Both the position numbers and the translations under genes were made by a program. A stretch of DNA of 64,000 bases from an uncultured bacterium (GTDB taxonomy: Bacteria > Bacteroidota > Bacteroidia > Chitinophagales > CAIODY01). Below the pieces are notes generated by a model. It ran no database searches and was not told the DNA's origin. It worked only from the letters and a program-made list of their open reading frames with translations. Every line of letters begins with the position of its first letter. Position 1 is the stretch's first letter. The DNA is taken from contig CAIODY010000043.1 of the NCBI GenBank assembly GCA_903857255.1, positions 174,344 through 238,343 on the forward strand. Reading direction: 5' to 3'. Of this stretch, positions 43,154-51,170 are shown piece after piece.

Positions 43154-43570
43154 ATGAGCAACGAAAAAATTACAACAAACAAAGCACCAAAGCCAGTTGG
43201 CTTGTATCCACATGCACGAAAAGTGGGCAATCTTTTATTTTTAAGTGGCATTGGTCCACGAACTGTGAATGATGAAATTCCAGGTTTGCAATTAGATAAA
43301 AACGGAAATTTTATTACTTTCGATTTTGAAGCGCAATGCAGAAACGTGTTTGACAATGTGCGAATTGTTTTAGAAGAAAGTGGCAGCAGTTGGGATAAAT
43401 TGGTTGACGTTACAATTTTTTTAGTGAACATGAAACGCGATTTTCATACCTACAATAAAGTATATGCCGAGTATTTTAAGGAGGCACAACCATGCCGAAC
43501 TACGCTTGAAATCAATAGTTTGCCAACACCAATTGCTATTGAAATAAAATGTATTGCTACAATTGATTAG
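43154..43570 (+). CDS. RidA/YjgF-family protein
   Basis: The 138-aa protein is a RidA-superfamily member: YPHARKVGNLLFLSGIGPR, DFEAQCRNVFDNVRIVLEESG, LVDVTIFLVNMKRDF, and the substrate-binding arginine in QPCRTTLEINSLPTP. RidA hydrolyses reactive enamine/imine intermediates from PLP enzymes; the length and GxGP-type N-terminal motif suggest a Rid2-like or aminomuconate-deaminase-related subgroup. It forms trimers in known cases. A repeat-like stretch lies between it and the lipoprotein gene. Confidence 0.85.
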   Translation: MSNEKITTNKAPKPVGLYPHARKVGNLLFLSGIGPRTVNDEIPGLQLDKNGNFITFDFEAQCRNVFDNVRIVLEESGSSWDKLVDVTIFLVNMKRDFHTYNKVYAEYFKEAQPCRTTLEINSLPTPIAIEIKCIATID

Positions 43571-43610
43571 AAAATTAATTGCTAAAACATATCTTCGCTA
43601 ACCAATTAAT

Positions 43611-43683
43611 GACTTTGTAGCTCAGTTGGTAGAGCAATTCACTCTTAATGAATGGGTCGAGAGTTCGAGCCTCTCCGAGGTCA
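43611..43683 (+). tRNA. tRNA-Lys(CTT)
   Basis: All four arms can be drawn. Acceptor GACTTTG pairs with CGAGGTC (two G-U); D arm GCTC/GAGC; anticodon stem ATTCA/TGAAT encloses CTCTTAA, giving anticodon CTT; T arm GAGAG-TTCGAGC-CTCTC. Discriminator is A; CCA is not encoded. Confidence 0.95.
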
Positions 43684-43699
43684 CTCTTTTAAAAAAAAT

Positions 43700-44167
43700 A
43701 TGGATTCAATTAACAAAGAACCGCTTACGCTTACTGAATTAAAACAAAAACGCAAAGCGGTTAAAAACGTGAATGTAGAGCGAAAGAAAAAACTTTCACG
43801 ATTGGATAAAATGGCGATTTGGATAACTGACCATGTAGGCACAATGGGATTTTTCATCATCATTTTTATTTGGACGGCAATATGGTTAGGTTGGAATACT
43901 GTTGCGCCGCCAAGTTCACGATTTGACCCTTTTCCTGCTTTTGTGTTGTGGTTGTTTATGTCGAATATGATTCAAATTTTTTTGATGCCGCTGATTATGA
44001 TTGGTCAAAATTTACAATCGTCACATGCCGAAGCCAGAGCAGAAGCTGATTTTGAAGTGAACACAAAAGCTGAATTGGAAATTGAAACTATTATTTTGCA
44101 TTTGGAAAAACAAAATGAAATGATTGTGAAAATTTTAAACCAAATTCAACAATCACAAAATAAATAG
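43700..44167 (+). CDS. DUF1003 membrane protein
   Basis: The 155-aa protein shows the DUF1003 pattern: RLDKMAIWITDHVGTMGFF, two helices (FIIIFIWTAIWLGWN and FVLWLFMSNMIQIFLMPLIM), FDPFPAFVLW and an MIGQNLQSSHAEARAEADFE helix. The C-terminus is a coiled-coil-like segment (IETIILHLEKQNEMIVKIL). Function is unknown. The track's start at 43652 lies inside the tRNA gene, so the ATG at 43700 is used. It is 17 nt downstream of tRNA-Lys. Confidence 0.85.
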   Translation: MDSINKEPLTLTELKQKRKAVKNVNVERKKKLSRLDKMAIWITDHVGTMGFFIIIFIWTAIWLGWNTVAPPSSRFDPFPAFVLWLFMSNMIQIFLMPLIMIGQNLQSSHAEARAEADFEVNTKAELEIETIILHLEKQNEMIVKILNQIQQSQNK

Positions 44168-44183
44168 CAGAGTTAAGGTGTAT

Positions 44184-44762
44184 TTAAACTTTTATTGCAG
44201 ACCAATTTTCACCCCGTTTGATTCTGTATAATTGCATTTCGCTGATGCCGTATTGCTTGGCAATGAGGCGCAATCGGGTTTTGCGATTGGGGTCGAAAAT
44301 TTGTTTTTTCAATCTGATAACTTGTGTAATAGTTAATTTCTTTCCATCGCAAGTTTTCTGTCGCTCACCGTTTCTTTTTTTTGCAGCAATTACCTTTGGG
44401 CTTTTTCTTTGATGCGCTAACATCTCTTCACGGGTTGCCCATTTTAAATTTGTAACTGAATCATTGCTTCGATTGTAATCTAAATGCAAAACAAAAATTT
44501 GGTCATCTGATATTTTCTCTAAAAAAGCAGTAGCCACAGTTCGTCCTAAAAACAAGAAATTGGATTTTTTCTTTCCATTCACAAAAGTAGAATATTGAAA
44601 AATTCTATAGTTATCTACTGTTGCTCCTTTCAAGAGTCGTCCATTTTCCATTTTATCGGTGAAACTAATCAGCCGACCATAATTGGAGATAGCATAACGT
44701 TTTTTTGATGACGGATGTAATTGAAATTCTTTAAAAATTTCCAACGCAAAAAACTGCAGCAT
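44184..44762 (-). CDS. NUMOD4/HNH endonuclease-like protein with C-terminal HTH
   Basis: The 192-aa protein resembles phage and homing-type HNH proteins. An N-terminal NUMOD4-like part (YAISNYGRLISFTD) is followed by an HNH-like part (VLHLDYNRSNDSVTNLKWATREE), in which the usual DH of VDHID reads LHLD. A C-terminal HTH follows (IAKQYGISEMQLYRIKRGENW). The altered HNH core leaves activity uncertain. It may be a mobile or domesticated DNA-binding protein. A -7 element (TATTTTTG on this strand) lies about 32 nt upstream, in the long gap that follows. Confidence 0.75.
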   Translation of the reverse strand: MLQFFALEIFKEFQLHPSSKKRYAISNYGRLISFTDKMENGRLLKGATVDNYRIFQYSTFVNGKKKSNFLFLGRTVATAFLEKISDDQIFVLHLDYNRSNDSVTNLKWATREEMLAHQRKSPKVIAAKKRNGERQKTCDGKKLTITQVIRLKKQIFDPNRKTRLRLIAKQYGISEMQLYRIKRGENWSAIKV

Positions 44763-44794
44763 GATTAAAATGGTTTGTCGTAAATAATCTAAAG

Positions 44795-44802
44795 CAAAAA
44801 TA
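44795..44802 (-). promoter_or_regulatory. -7 promoter element for the HNH-like gene
   Basis: CAAAAATA on the + strand reads TATTTTTG on the gene's strand, about 32 nt before the ATG at 44762. Confidence 0.45.
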
Positions 44803-45030
44803 ATACATTATTGCTTGAATGATGCGATGGTAAATACATTTAAGTTTTTGGAAGGTGTGTGGGTTTAAAGGTTTATGGCTTTGCTAAAATCCAAAAATTA
44901 AAAACTATTGGTCCGCCTGATGGTCTTCTATCTCTTCAAAAGCAGTCCTATTTTATTTGCTTCACAAATACTCATCATAAAAAATGTGCAATGCTTTCAT
45001 TATTTCAATTTGTGGTATTCGGTTGTTGTT

Positions 45031-45048
45031 GCAATTAAAGTTAATTGC
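45031..45048. promoter_or_regulatory. 8-bp palindrome in the gap
   Basis: GCAATTAA and TTAATTGC flank a 2-nt spacer (AG). No T run follows either way, so an operator-like site is more likely than a terminator. It lies 54 nt past the stop of the 45103 gene. Confidence 0.35.
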
Positions 45049-45102
45049 CAATTAGTATGTTAGCCAAAAATTGAAACTGATTCTTCCGCTTCATTATACA
45101 AA

Positions 45103-45582
45103 TCACCTTTCCAACTTTTCCAAATTCTTGGTAAAATCATACCTTAAATCTTCATGCAGCGTTGGAATTATTTTGTTGATTTTTTTTAATTGCATGGCGT
45201 ACAAATTAGTAAGAGCTTGCGTTTTATGAATGGGTATGCCGGATTCTTTTAATTGCAGACAATAAAAAATTAACAATTCTATTTCAACAGTTTTTGAGCC
45301 AGTGTAGCGAATATATTTAGCAGTGAAACGCAATATTTTTCGCAAACTTTTTTTAACCAAATACAAATTGTTGCTTTTGTCAATCATTTCAAAGCCTGTT
45401 ACAATTTCTTCTTTCACTCCATTTATATAAGCCAATTCATCTTGCTCTTCAAACAAAAGATAAGTGAGCAACTCTTTATTTTCTTTTTTAAATCGGCTCA
45501 ATCGCAAACACAATTCCACTAATTTTGTATGATGCGATTGTTTTAATTCTTCTTTCAACTCCTGAACTGTGGCGGTTTTCAT
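45103..45582 (-). CDS. Conserved-looking hypothetical helical protein
   Basis: I do not recognise this 159-aa protein. It is rich in Lys, Glu and Leu and predicted all-helical by eye: MKTATVQELKEELKQSHHTKLVELCLRLSRF, YLVKKSLRKILRFTAKYIRY, and a last part LHEDLRYDFTKNLEKLER. No signal peptide or membrane segment is seen, so it should be cytoplasmic. It follows the BamA-like gene by 12 nt on the same strand and is probably co-transcribed. Codon and base use look like its neighbours. Confidence 0.7.
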   Translation of the reverse strand: MKTATVQELKEELKQSHHTKLVELCLRLSRFKKENKELLTYLLFEEQDELAYINGVKEEIVTGFEMIDKSNNLYLVKKSLRKILRFTAKYIRYTGSKTVEIELLIFYCLQLKESGIPIHKTQALTNLYAMQLKKINKIIPTLHEDLRYDFTKNLEKLER

Positions 45583-45594
45583 GGCATTAATAAT

Positions 45595-46719
45595 TTAAAA
45601 GGCTTCGCCAATAGTTAAATAGCTGCCATGCGTATTTGGTCCAACAGCAAAATCGAATCGTACATTAATTCTGTCAGATGAATTCAATAAATATCTTACA
45701 CCGCTACCAACCGTCCAGCGCAAATAATTAAAATCAAAATTGGTGATGGAATTATTCACTTCACCCAAATTGCCAAACACTACCAAGCCAAATCTGTTAT
45801 AAATATGAATGCGATTTTCGACACAAATGTTGGCTAAAAATTTATCTCTGTATCTGCCTTCATACAAGCCTCTCATAATAGTTGAGCCGCCCAATTGCGA
45901 CAATTCAGTAAAAGGAACTTCAACACCATTGTTCATTTGTAAATTTAAATCGAAACACAATACATCCCATTTGGTGAGTGAATTAAATTTCATGGCATCA
46001 ATAAATATGCGATGAAATGTAGCATCACCGAAGAAAACTTTATTCCAGTATAAGTAAGTTACATCCACCATCATTCCCTTTTTTGCGGAATAAATATTAT
46101 CACGAGTATCATACAAAAATTCTGTGCCGATTGATTTATAGAAGCCGCCATTTCTGCCAGCAATGCTGGTGTTGGTAGCTAATTGACCGTTGATGTCACC
46201 AAATCTAAGTTCAGGAAAATCGTTCATTTCGGTTTTCAATCCACCATAAATTTTGCCATAAACTTTTGTCATTAAATTAAAGATGAGTCGCTTGTAGTTG
46301 GTGTAAAATTTTTCGGAAACATCTTTGGTGATATTTCCATTGCCCCAATAATCCCACGAAAAATTGGTTACATCCAATTCGCCTTCGCTATAATATTTTC
46401 TGTTTTTGAAATAAAGGTTGAAAGGTAACAAAACCAGAAACTGTTTTTTCTCGGTGTACGACATTACCCACGATACTTGCGATGCTGGAGTTTTTTCATT
46501 TCTTCCATTCAATGAAAAATTGGTTGTGCCTGCCAATCCACCACCCCAGCCAGTTTCGGGTCGTATGTAAACAATAGGAAACGAACGAACAAAAAATTTA
46601 TTCGTTGTTTTTTCTACCACCGTATCTGCTGTAATTGTTTTTAGTGGCTCTTGTGCAACTGATTTTTGTAAATCAGCAAAAATGAAAATCAAGCAAAAAA
46701 ATAAAATGAGAAAACGCAT
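45595..46719 (-). CDS. BamA/TamA-like outer-membrane beta-barrel protein
   Basis: The 374-aa protein has a signal peptide (MRFLILFFCLIFIFADLQKSVAQ) and then only a 16-strand-type Omp85 barrel. The hallmark LGGSTIMRGLYEGRYRDK, with RG in the conserved lid-loop motif, is present. The sequence ends in Phe, as expected for an outer-membrane assembly signal. POTRA domains are absent, so it is not BamA itself. Related short barrels are often called surface antigen or patatin-like partners; cargo is unknown. It is divergent from the acyl-CoA ligase gene. Confidence 0.85.
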   Translation of the reverse strand: MRFLILFFCLIFIFADLQKSVAQEPLKTITADTVVEKTTNKFFVRSFPIVYIRPETGWGGGLAGTTNFSLNGRNEKTPASQVSWVMSYTEKKQFLVLLPFNLYFKNRKYYSEGELDVTNFSWDYWGNGNITKDVSEKFYTNYKRLIFNLMTKVYGKIYGGLKTEMNDFPELRFGDINGQLATNTSIAGRNGGFYKSIGTEFLYDTRDNIYSAKKGMMVDVTYLYWNKVFFGDATFHRIFIDAMKFNSLTKWDVLCFDLNLQMNNGVEVPFTELSQLGGSTIMRGLYEGRYRDKFLANICVENRIHIYNRFGLVVFGNLGEVNNSITNFDFNYLRWTVGSGVRYLLNSSDRINVRFDFAVGPNTHGSYLTIGEAF

Positions 46720-46794
46720 AGCAGATAAATGGAGAAATTTTACACAAATGAAAGGAATATTTTTTCCTACTTTTAACGAAAGTAAAAAATTAAC

Positions 46795-48594
46795 ATGAGT
46801 TACACTCGATTATTCGATATTCTTCCGCATCAATTGCAATTTCATCCAAAGCAAGATTGCTTTGCTGCAAAAGAAAATGGTGCATGGCGCAAATACAGCA
46901 CAGCCGATACTTTGCAGCAGATTGAGAAATTAGCTGTAGGATTGATAGTGAATTTGGGATTGAAAAATTTTCCAATCGCTGAACAAAAAATGAAAGTTGC
47001 CATCATCAGCAATAATCGCCCTGAATGGAATTTTGCAGATAATGCTTTATTAAAATTAGGTGTGGTAAATGTGCCGATTTATCCAACGATTACAGATGAA
47101 GAAATGGAATTTATTTTCAACGATGCACAAATAATTTATGCTTTTGTGAGCGATGATAAATTGGCTGCAAAAGTAAAAGGCATTCAAGCACAAGTTCCTT
47201 CATTGAAAGAAATTTTCACGTTTAATAAAGTGGATGGATTCCGCCACTGGACTGAATTACAAGTTGAACCAACTGCTGAACAAATTCAATCGTTGAAAAA
47301 AATCAGTGATGAAATTGCGCCCAAAGATTTAGCAACCATCATTTACACCAGCGGCACAACAGGCAAACCAAAAGGTGTGATGTTGAGTCATAGAAACATT
47401 GTGGCAAACATCGAATCGTGTGTGCCCATTTTATTAAAACCATTAAGCGATAAAGACACTGCATTGAGCTTTCTTCCGCTTTGTCACATATTCGAGCGCA
47501 TGGTTTCTTACTTATTGATGACCGAAGGTGTGAGTATTTATTATGCGGAAAGTATGGACACCATTGCTGATAATTTAAAAGAAATTTCACCGCAGGTTTT
47601 CACCACTGTTCCAAGATTATTAGAAAAAGTGTATGACCGAATAATGGCTGTGGGCGCAGAACAGACGGGCATGAAGAAAAAAATATTCGATTGGGCAGTT
47701 GATTTAGGATTACGTTATGACCACGATGGAAAAAATGGTTGGTTGTATGCATTGCAACTTTCGATTGCCGATAAATTGGTTTTCAGCAAATGGAGGGCAG
47801 CGTTGGGTAATAGTGTAAAAATAATTGTTTCTGGTGGAGCTGCTTTGCAACCTCGATTGGCAAGGATTTTCACGGCGGCTGGTGTGCCCGTATTAGAGGG
47901 TTATGGCTTGAGTGAAACATCACCAGTGATTGCGGTGAATCGCCCAGAGCCTTACGGTGCTTGTTTTACAACCGTTGGTCCTGTGGTTGATGGCGTTGAA
48001 TTAAAATTTGCTGATGATGGAGAAATTTGTGTGAAAGGCGAAAATGTGATGATGGGTTATTACAAACAACCCGAAAAAACTGCTGAAACTATTGATGCAG
48101 CAGGTTTTTTCCACACTGGTGATATTGGCACTTTGGTTGAAAATAAATTCCTGAAAATTACCGACAGAAAAAAAGAACTCTTCAAAACCAGTGGTGGCAA
48201 ATATGTTGCGCCGCAACCGTTAGAAAACAAATTGAAAGAATCGGTTTACATCGAACAAGTGATGGTGATTGGCGAAGGAGAAAAATTTGTTGGCGCTTTG
48301 ATTATCCCAAATTTTGTGGAGTTAAAAAAATGGTGCATTGCCAACAATGTGGATACAAAAACCAACGAAATAATTTGTCAGAACAAAGCTGTACAAGCCA
48401 TGTACAGAAAGGTAATTGACGATATGAATGTCAATTTCAATCATGTAGAACAAGTGAAAAAATTCAGATTATTACCCATTGATTGGTCAGTAATTGGTGG
48501 CGAATTAACACCAACTTTAAAACTAAAACGCAAGGTGATTTTAGAACATTGCAAAATGTGTGTAGAAAGTATGTATCGAACAACGGAAAAATAA
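46795..48594 (+). CDS. Long-chain acyl-CoA synthetase (AMP-forming)
   Basis: The 599-aa adenylating enzyme activates fatty acids to acyl-CoA via acyl-AMP. It shows TIIYTSGTTGKPKGVMLSH at about residue 185, SFLPLCHIFERM, GYGLSETSPVIAVNRP, FHTGDIGTL, and KITDRKKELFKTSGGKYVAPQ with the hinge and A10-side residues. Length fits the FadD/long-chain branch. A near -7 element (TACTTTTA) lies upstream. It is a single gene followed by carbonic anhydrase. Confidence 0.93.
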   Translation: MSYTRLFDILPHQLQFHPKQDCFAAKENGAWRKYSTADTLQQIEKLAVGLIVNLGLKNFPIAEQKMKVAIISNNRPEWNFADNALLKLGVVNVPIYPTITDEEMEFIFNDAQIIYAFVSDDKLAAKVKGIQAQVPSLKEIFTFNKVDGFRHWTELQVEPTAEQIQSLKKISDEIAPKDLATIIYTSGTTGKPKGVMLSHRNIVANIESCVPILLKPLSDKDTALSFLPLCHIFERMVSYLLMTEGVSIYYAESMDTIADNLKEISPQVFTTVPRLLEKVYDRIMAVGAEQTGMKKKIFDWAVDLGLRYDHDGKNGWLYALQLSIADKLVFSKWRAALGNSVKIIVSGGAALQPRLARIFTAAGVPVLEGYGLSETSPVIAVNRPEPYGACFTTVGPVVDGVELKFADDGEICVKGENVMMGYYKQPEKTAETIDAAGFFHTGDIGTLVENKFLKITDRKKELFKTSGGKYVAPQPLENKLKESVYIEQVMVIGEGEKFVGALIIPNFVELKKWCIANNVDTKTNEIICQNKAVQAMYRKVIDDMNVNFNHVEQVKKFRLLPIDWSVIGGELTPTLKLKRKVILEHCKMCVESMYRTTEK

Positions 48595-48662
48595 TTTTGT
48601 TATTAACGAATACATTTCAAATCAACAATCTGCAATTTAAATTTGCAATAAAAATATAGAAA

Positions 48663-49304
48663 ATGCATCCTTACAAAGAAATTTTTGACAACAACAAACG
48701 CTGGGTGGAAGCGCAATTAAAGAAAGACAAACATTTTTTCGACAAATTAGCCAGCGACCAAAAACCCGAATTTTTATACATCGGTTGTAGCGATAGTCGT
48801 GTGCCAGCCAACGAAATTATGGGCTTAGAACCGGGCGAAGTTTTTGTGCATCGCAATGTCGCGAATGTGGTCAACGGAATTGACCATAATGTGAATGCGG
48901 TGATTCAATATGCGGTGGAATATTTAAAAGTGAAACACATTATTGTGTGTGGACACTACGGCTGTGGCGGCATTCAGGCCGCGATGACTTCGCAGGACAT
49001 GGGCGAATTAAATGCTTGGCTGCGCAATATCAGAGATGTTTATCGTTTGCATCAAGATGAATTGGATGCCATTGCGGATGAGAAAAAACGCTACGACAGA
49101 TTGGTGGAATTGAATGTGCAAGAGCAATGTGTAAATGTGATTAAAACAGCTCATGTTCAAAAATCGTGGTATCATAATAACAGCCCAGAAGTGCATGGTT
49201 GGGTGTTTGATTTGCACAATGGTTTGCTGAAAGATTTGGAATTAAACATGAAAGAACAAATCAAAAAAATCCAGAAAATTTACGACTTGAAACAAGGTAG
49301 TTGA
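48663..49304 (+). CDS. can: Beta-class carbonic anhydrase
   Basis: This zinc enzyme interconverts CO2 and bicarbonate in the cytoplasm. The 213-aa protein has CSDSRVPANEIMGLEPGEVF with the zinc Cys and the Asp-Arg dyad, VHRNVANVV, and HYGCGGIQAAM with the zinc His and Cys. VFDLHNGLLKDL near the end is also typical. The three ligands are intact. The terminator hairpin starts within its last three codons and encloses the stop codon in its loop. Confidence 0.95.
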   Translation: MHPYKEIFDNNKRWVEAQLKKDKHFFDKLASDQKPEFLYIGCSDSRVPANEIMGLEPGEVFVHRNVANVVNGIDHNVNAVIQYAVEYLKVKHIIVCGHYGCGGIQAAMTSQDMGELNAWLRNIRDVYRLHQDELDAIADEKKRYDRLVELNVQEQCVNVIKTAHVQKSWYHNNSPEVHGWVFDLHNGLLKDLELNMKEQIKKIQKIYDLKQGS

Positions 49305-49317
49305 GCCTTGTTTTTTT
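49290..49317 (+). terminator. Terminator overlapping the end of the carbonic anhydrase gene
   Basis: AAACAAGG (codons for Lys-Gln-Gly) pairs with CCTTGTTT; the loop TAGTTGAG contains the TGA stop. Seven Ts follow. Confidence 0.8.
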
Positions 49318-49344
49318 CTACTAAAAAAAATCCAATTTTATCGT

Positions 49345-49352
49345 TACATTTG
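49345..49352 (+). promoter_or_regulatory. -7 promoter element for pdhA
   Basis: TACATTTG fits TAnnTTTG and ends 33 nt before the pdhA ATG, downstream of the carbonic anhydrase terminator. Confidence 0.55.
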
Positions 49353-49385
49353 CGGTTCTCAAAAAATCAGAGGTAAGCAGCGGCT

Positions 49386-50375
49386 ATGTCGAAAATTACT
49401 AAAGAAACTTATTTGTACTGGTACGAACTGATGCAGCGCATGCGTAAGTTTGAAGAAAAAGCTGGGCAATTGTATGGTATGCAAAAAATCAGAGGCTTCT
49501 GCCATTTGTATATTGGGCAAGAAGCTGTAGCTGCTGGAATAATGAGTGTTTTGAAACATGAAGATGGAATTATTACAGCCTATCGCGACCATGCTTTGGC
49601 TTTGGCAAAAGGCATCACAGCCAATGCTTGTATGGCTGAATTGTATGGCAAAGTAACTGGTTGCAGTAAAGGTAAGGGTGGCAGCATGCACTTCTTTTCG
49701 GCAGAACATAAATTTTTCGGAGGACATGGCATCGTAGGCGCACAAATAGGTACTGGCGCAGGTTTGGCGTTTGCCGAACAATACAACGGTACCGATAATG
49801 TGATTGTTACTATGTTTGGGGATGGCGCAGCTCGTCAAGGAATTTTGCATGAAACATTCAACTATGCGATGCTTTGGAAATTGCCTGTGATTTTTATTTG
49901 CGAAAACAATGAATATGCCATGGGTACTTCAGTTGAGCGAACAAGCAATGTACATGATATTGTAAAATTAGGATTGGCTTATGATATGCCTTCGGCACAA
50001 GTGGATGGAATGAATCCAGAAGCGGTTCATGAGGCAATGGAATTAGCGGTGGATAGAGCAAGAAAAGGCGATGGGCCTACATTTTTAGAAATTAAAACGT
50101 ATCGCTACAAAGGTCATTCAATGAGCGACCCTGCAAAATATCGCAGCAAAGAGGAAGTGGAAGAATATAAATTGAAAGACCCTGTGGAAGTAATTCGTAA
50201 GAAAATTTTGGAAAAGAATTTTGCCACAGAACAACAATTGGAAGAAATAGATAACGGTGTGAAATTAGAGATTGAAGAGTGTGTGAAATTTGCTGAAGAA
50301 TCACCGTATCCTGATAATGACGAATTGCTGAAAGATATTTATGCACAGCAAGATTATCCATTTATTATGGATTAA
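49386..50375 (+). CDS. pdhA: Pyruvate dehydrogenase E1 component, alpha subunit
   Basis: E1-alpha with E1-beta decarboxylates pyruvate using thiamine diphosphate and passes the acetyl group to E2. The 329-aa protein shows FCHLYIGQEAVAAG, TAYRDHALALAKG, the ThDP motif GDGAARQGILHETFNYA to ENNEYAMGT, and the phosphorylation-loop-like RYKGHSMSDPAKYRS. Only the alpha subunit is here; beta is not in the window, though E1 genes are often adjacent. Branched-chain E1-alpha is a less likely alternative given YGKVTGCSKGKGGSMH. Confidence 0.93.
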   Translation: MSKITKETYLYWYELMQRMRKFEEKAGQLYGMQKIRGFCHLYIGQEAVAAGIMSVLKHEDGIITAYRDHALALAKGITANACMAELYGKVTGCSKGKGGSMHFFSAEHKFFGGHGIVGAQIGTGAGLAFAEQYNGTDNVIVTMFGDGAARQGILHETFNYAMLWKLPVIFICENNEYAMGTSVERTSNVHDIVKLGLAYDMPSAQVDGMNPEAVHEAMELAVDRARKGDGPTFLEIKTYRYKGHSMSDPAKYRSKEEVEEYKLKDPVEVIRKKILEKNFATEQQLEEIDNGVKLEIEECVKFAEESPYPDNDELLKDIYAQQDYPFIMD

Positions 50376-50424
50376 TGTTTTTGAGAAACAACTTTACAAC
50401 ATAACAATTAACGAAAAATAAAAA

Positions 50425-51105
50425 ATGGCTGACAATCAAGAAAACGTAAGCAACATCGAAGCAGGATTAACAGAATCTTACTCGAAAGTAGAACACTATA
50501 TTGTGAACAATAAAAAGACTGTGAGCTACATTGGTGGCGGAGTTTTGGGTTTGGTGTTATTAGTCATTGCATTCTTTTGGTGGAAAGGCAACAGAGAAAA
50601 AGAAGCGCAAAGCAAACTATTTTATGCACAACAATTGTTTGAAGTAGATTCCTTCAAATTGGCATTAAAAGGCGATGGCGCACACTATGGTTTTTTAAAA
50701 GTGAAAGATAAATATGGCATGACCAAAGCCGCTAATCTTTGTAACTATTACATTGGCGTTTGTTATCTTAAAACTGGTGATGCAAAAAAAGCATTAGATT
50801 ATTTGAAATCATTTAGCACAGGCGACGAAGTAGCTCAAAGTCAAGCCTACAGCATGATTGGCGATGCTTATTCAGAAACGGGTGATATGAAAGCAGCCAT
50901 TGATTTTTACAAAAAAGCTGCGGATAATTTGGATAATGAATCATTAACGCCATTTTATTTAATAAAAGCAGGCATGGCTTTAGAGCATGAAAAAAATGCA
51001 AAAGAAGCTAAAGAAATGTACGAAAAAATAAAGGAAAATTATCCTAATTCTCAAGCTGGACGGCAAGTTGAAGCATATATTGCTCGTTGTGAAGCGCAAT
51101 TATAA
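50425..51105 (+). CDS. Membrane-anchored TPR protein (YfgM-like layout)
   Basis: The 226-aa protein has a short cytoplasmic N-terminus, one membrane helix at about residues 35-55 (VSYIGGGVLGLVLLVIAFFWW) and then tetratricopeptide repeats (NYYIGVCYLKTGDAKKALDY, AYSMIGDAYSETGDMKAAIDFYKKAA, in parts). The layout resembles YfgM-type periplasmic chaperone-associated proteins, but identity is not certain. A possible role is scaffold or assembly factor. It is 49 nt after pdhA; a terminator follows. Confidence 0.8.
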   Translation: MADNQENVSNIEAGLTESYSKVEHYIVNNKKTVSYIGGGVLGLVLLVIAFFWWKGNREKEAQSKLFYAQQLFEVDSFKLALKGDGAHYGFLKVKDKYGMTKAANLCNYYIGVCYLKTGDAKKALDYLKSFSTGDEVAQSQAYSMIGDAYSETGDMKAAIDFYKKAADNLDNESLTPFYLIKAGMALEHEKNAKEAKEMYEKIKENYPNSQAGRQVEAYIARCEAQL

Positions 51106-51124
51106 AATTTAAAAACTGATTTTT

Positions 51125-51152
51125 AAAAGCCCTTTTTCGAGAGGGCTTTTTT
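51125..51152 (+). terminator. Intrinsic terminator after the TPR gene
   Basis: AAAAGCCCT and AGGGCTTTT form a 9-bp stem around TTTTCGAG, followed by Ts. Confidence 0.85.
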
Positions 51153-51170
51153 ATTTTTACAGCATTGATA

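Larger units (their letters stand above)
44763..45102. other. 340-bp stretch without a recognised gene
   Basis: The left end holds the HNH-like gene's promoter candidate. A plus-strand frame is open from a stop near 44841 to a TAA near 45036 (peptide text such as TIGPPDGLLSLQKQSYFICF) but lacks a usable start and has no recognised match. A palindrome is at 45031-45048. No RNA gene or repeat family was seen. Confidence 0.6.

Noticed and set aside
43652-43699. Track start of the DUF1003 ORF at 43652
   Set aside because: It lies inside the tRNA-Lys gene; the ATG at 43700 begins the recognisable protein.
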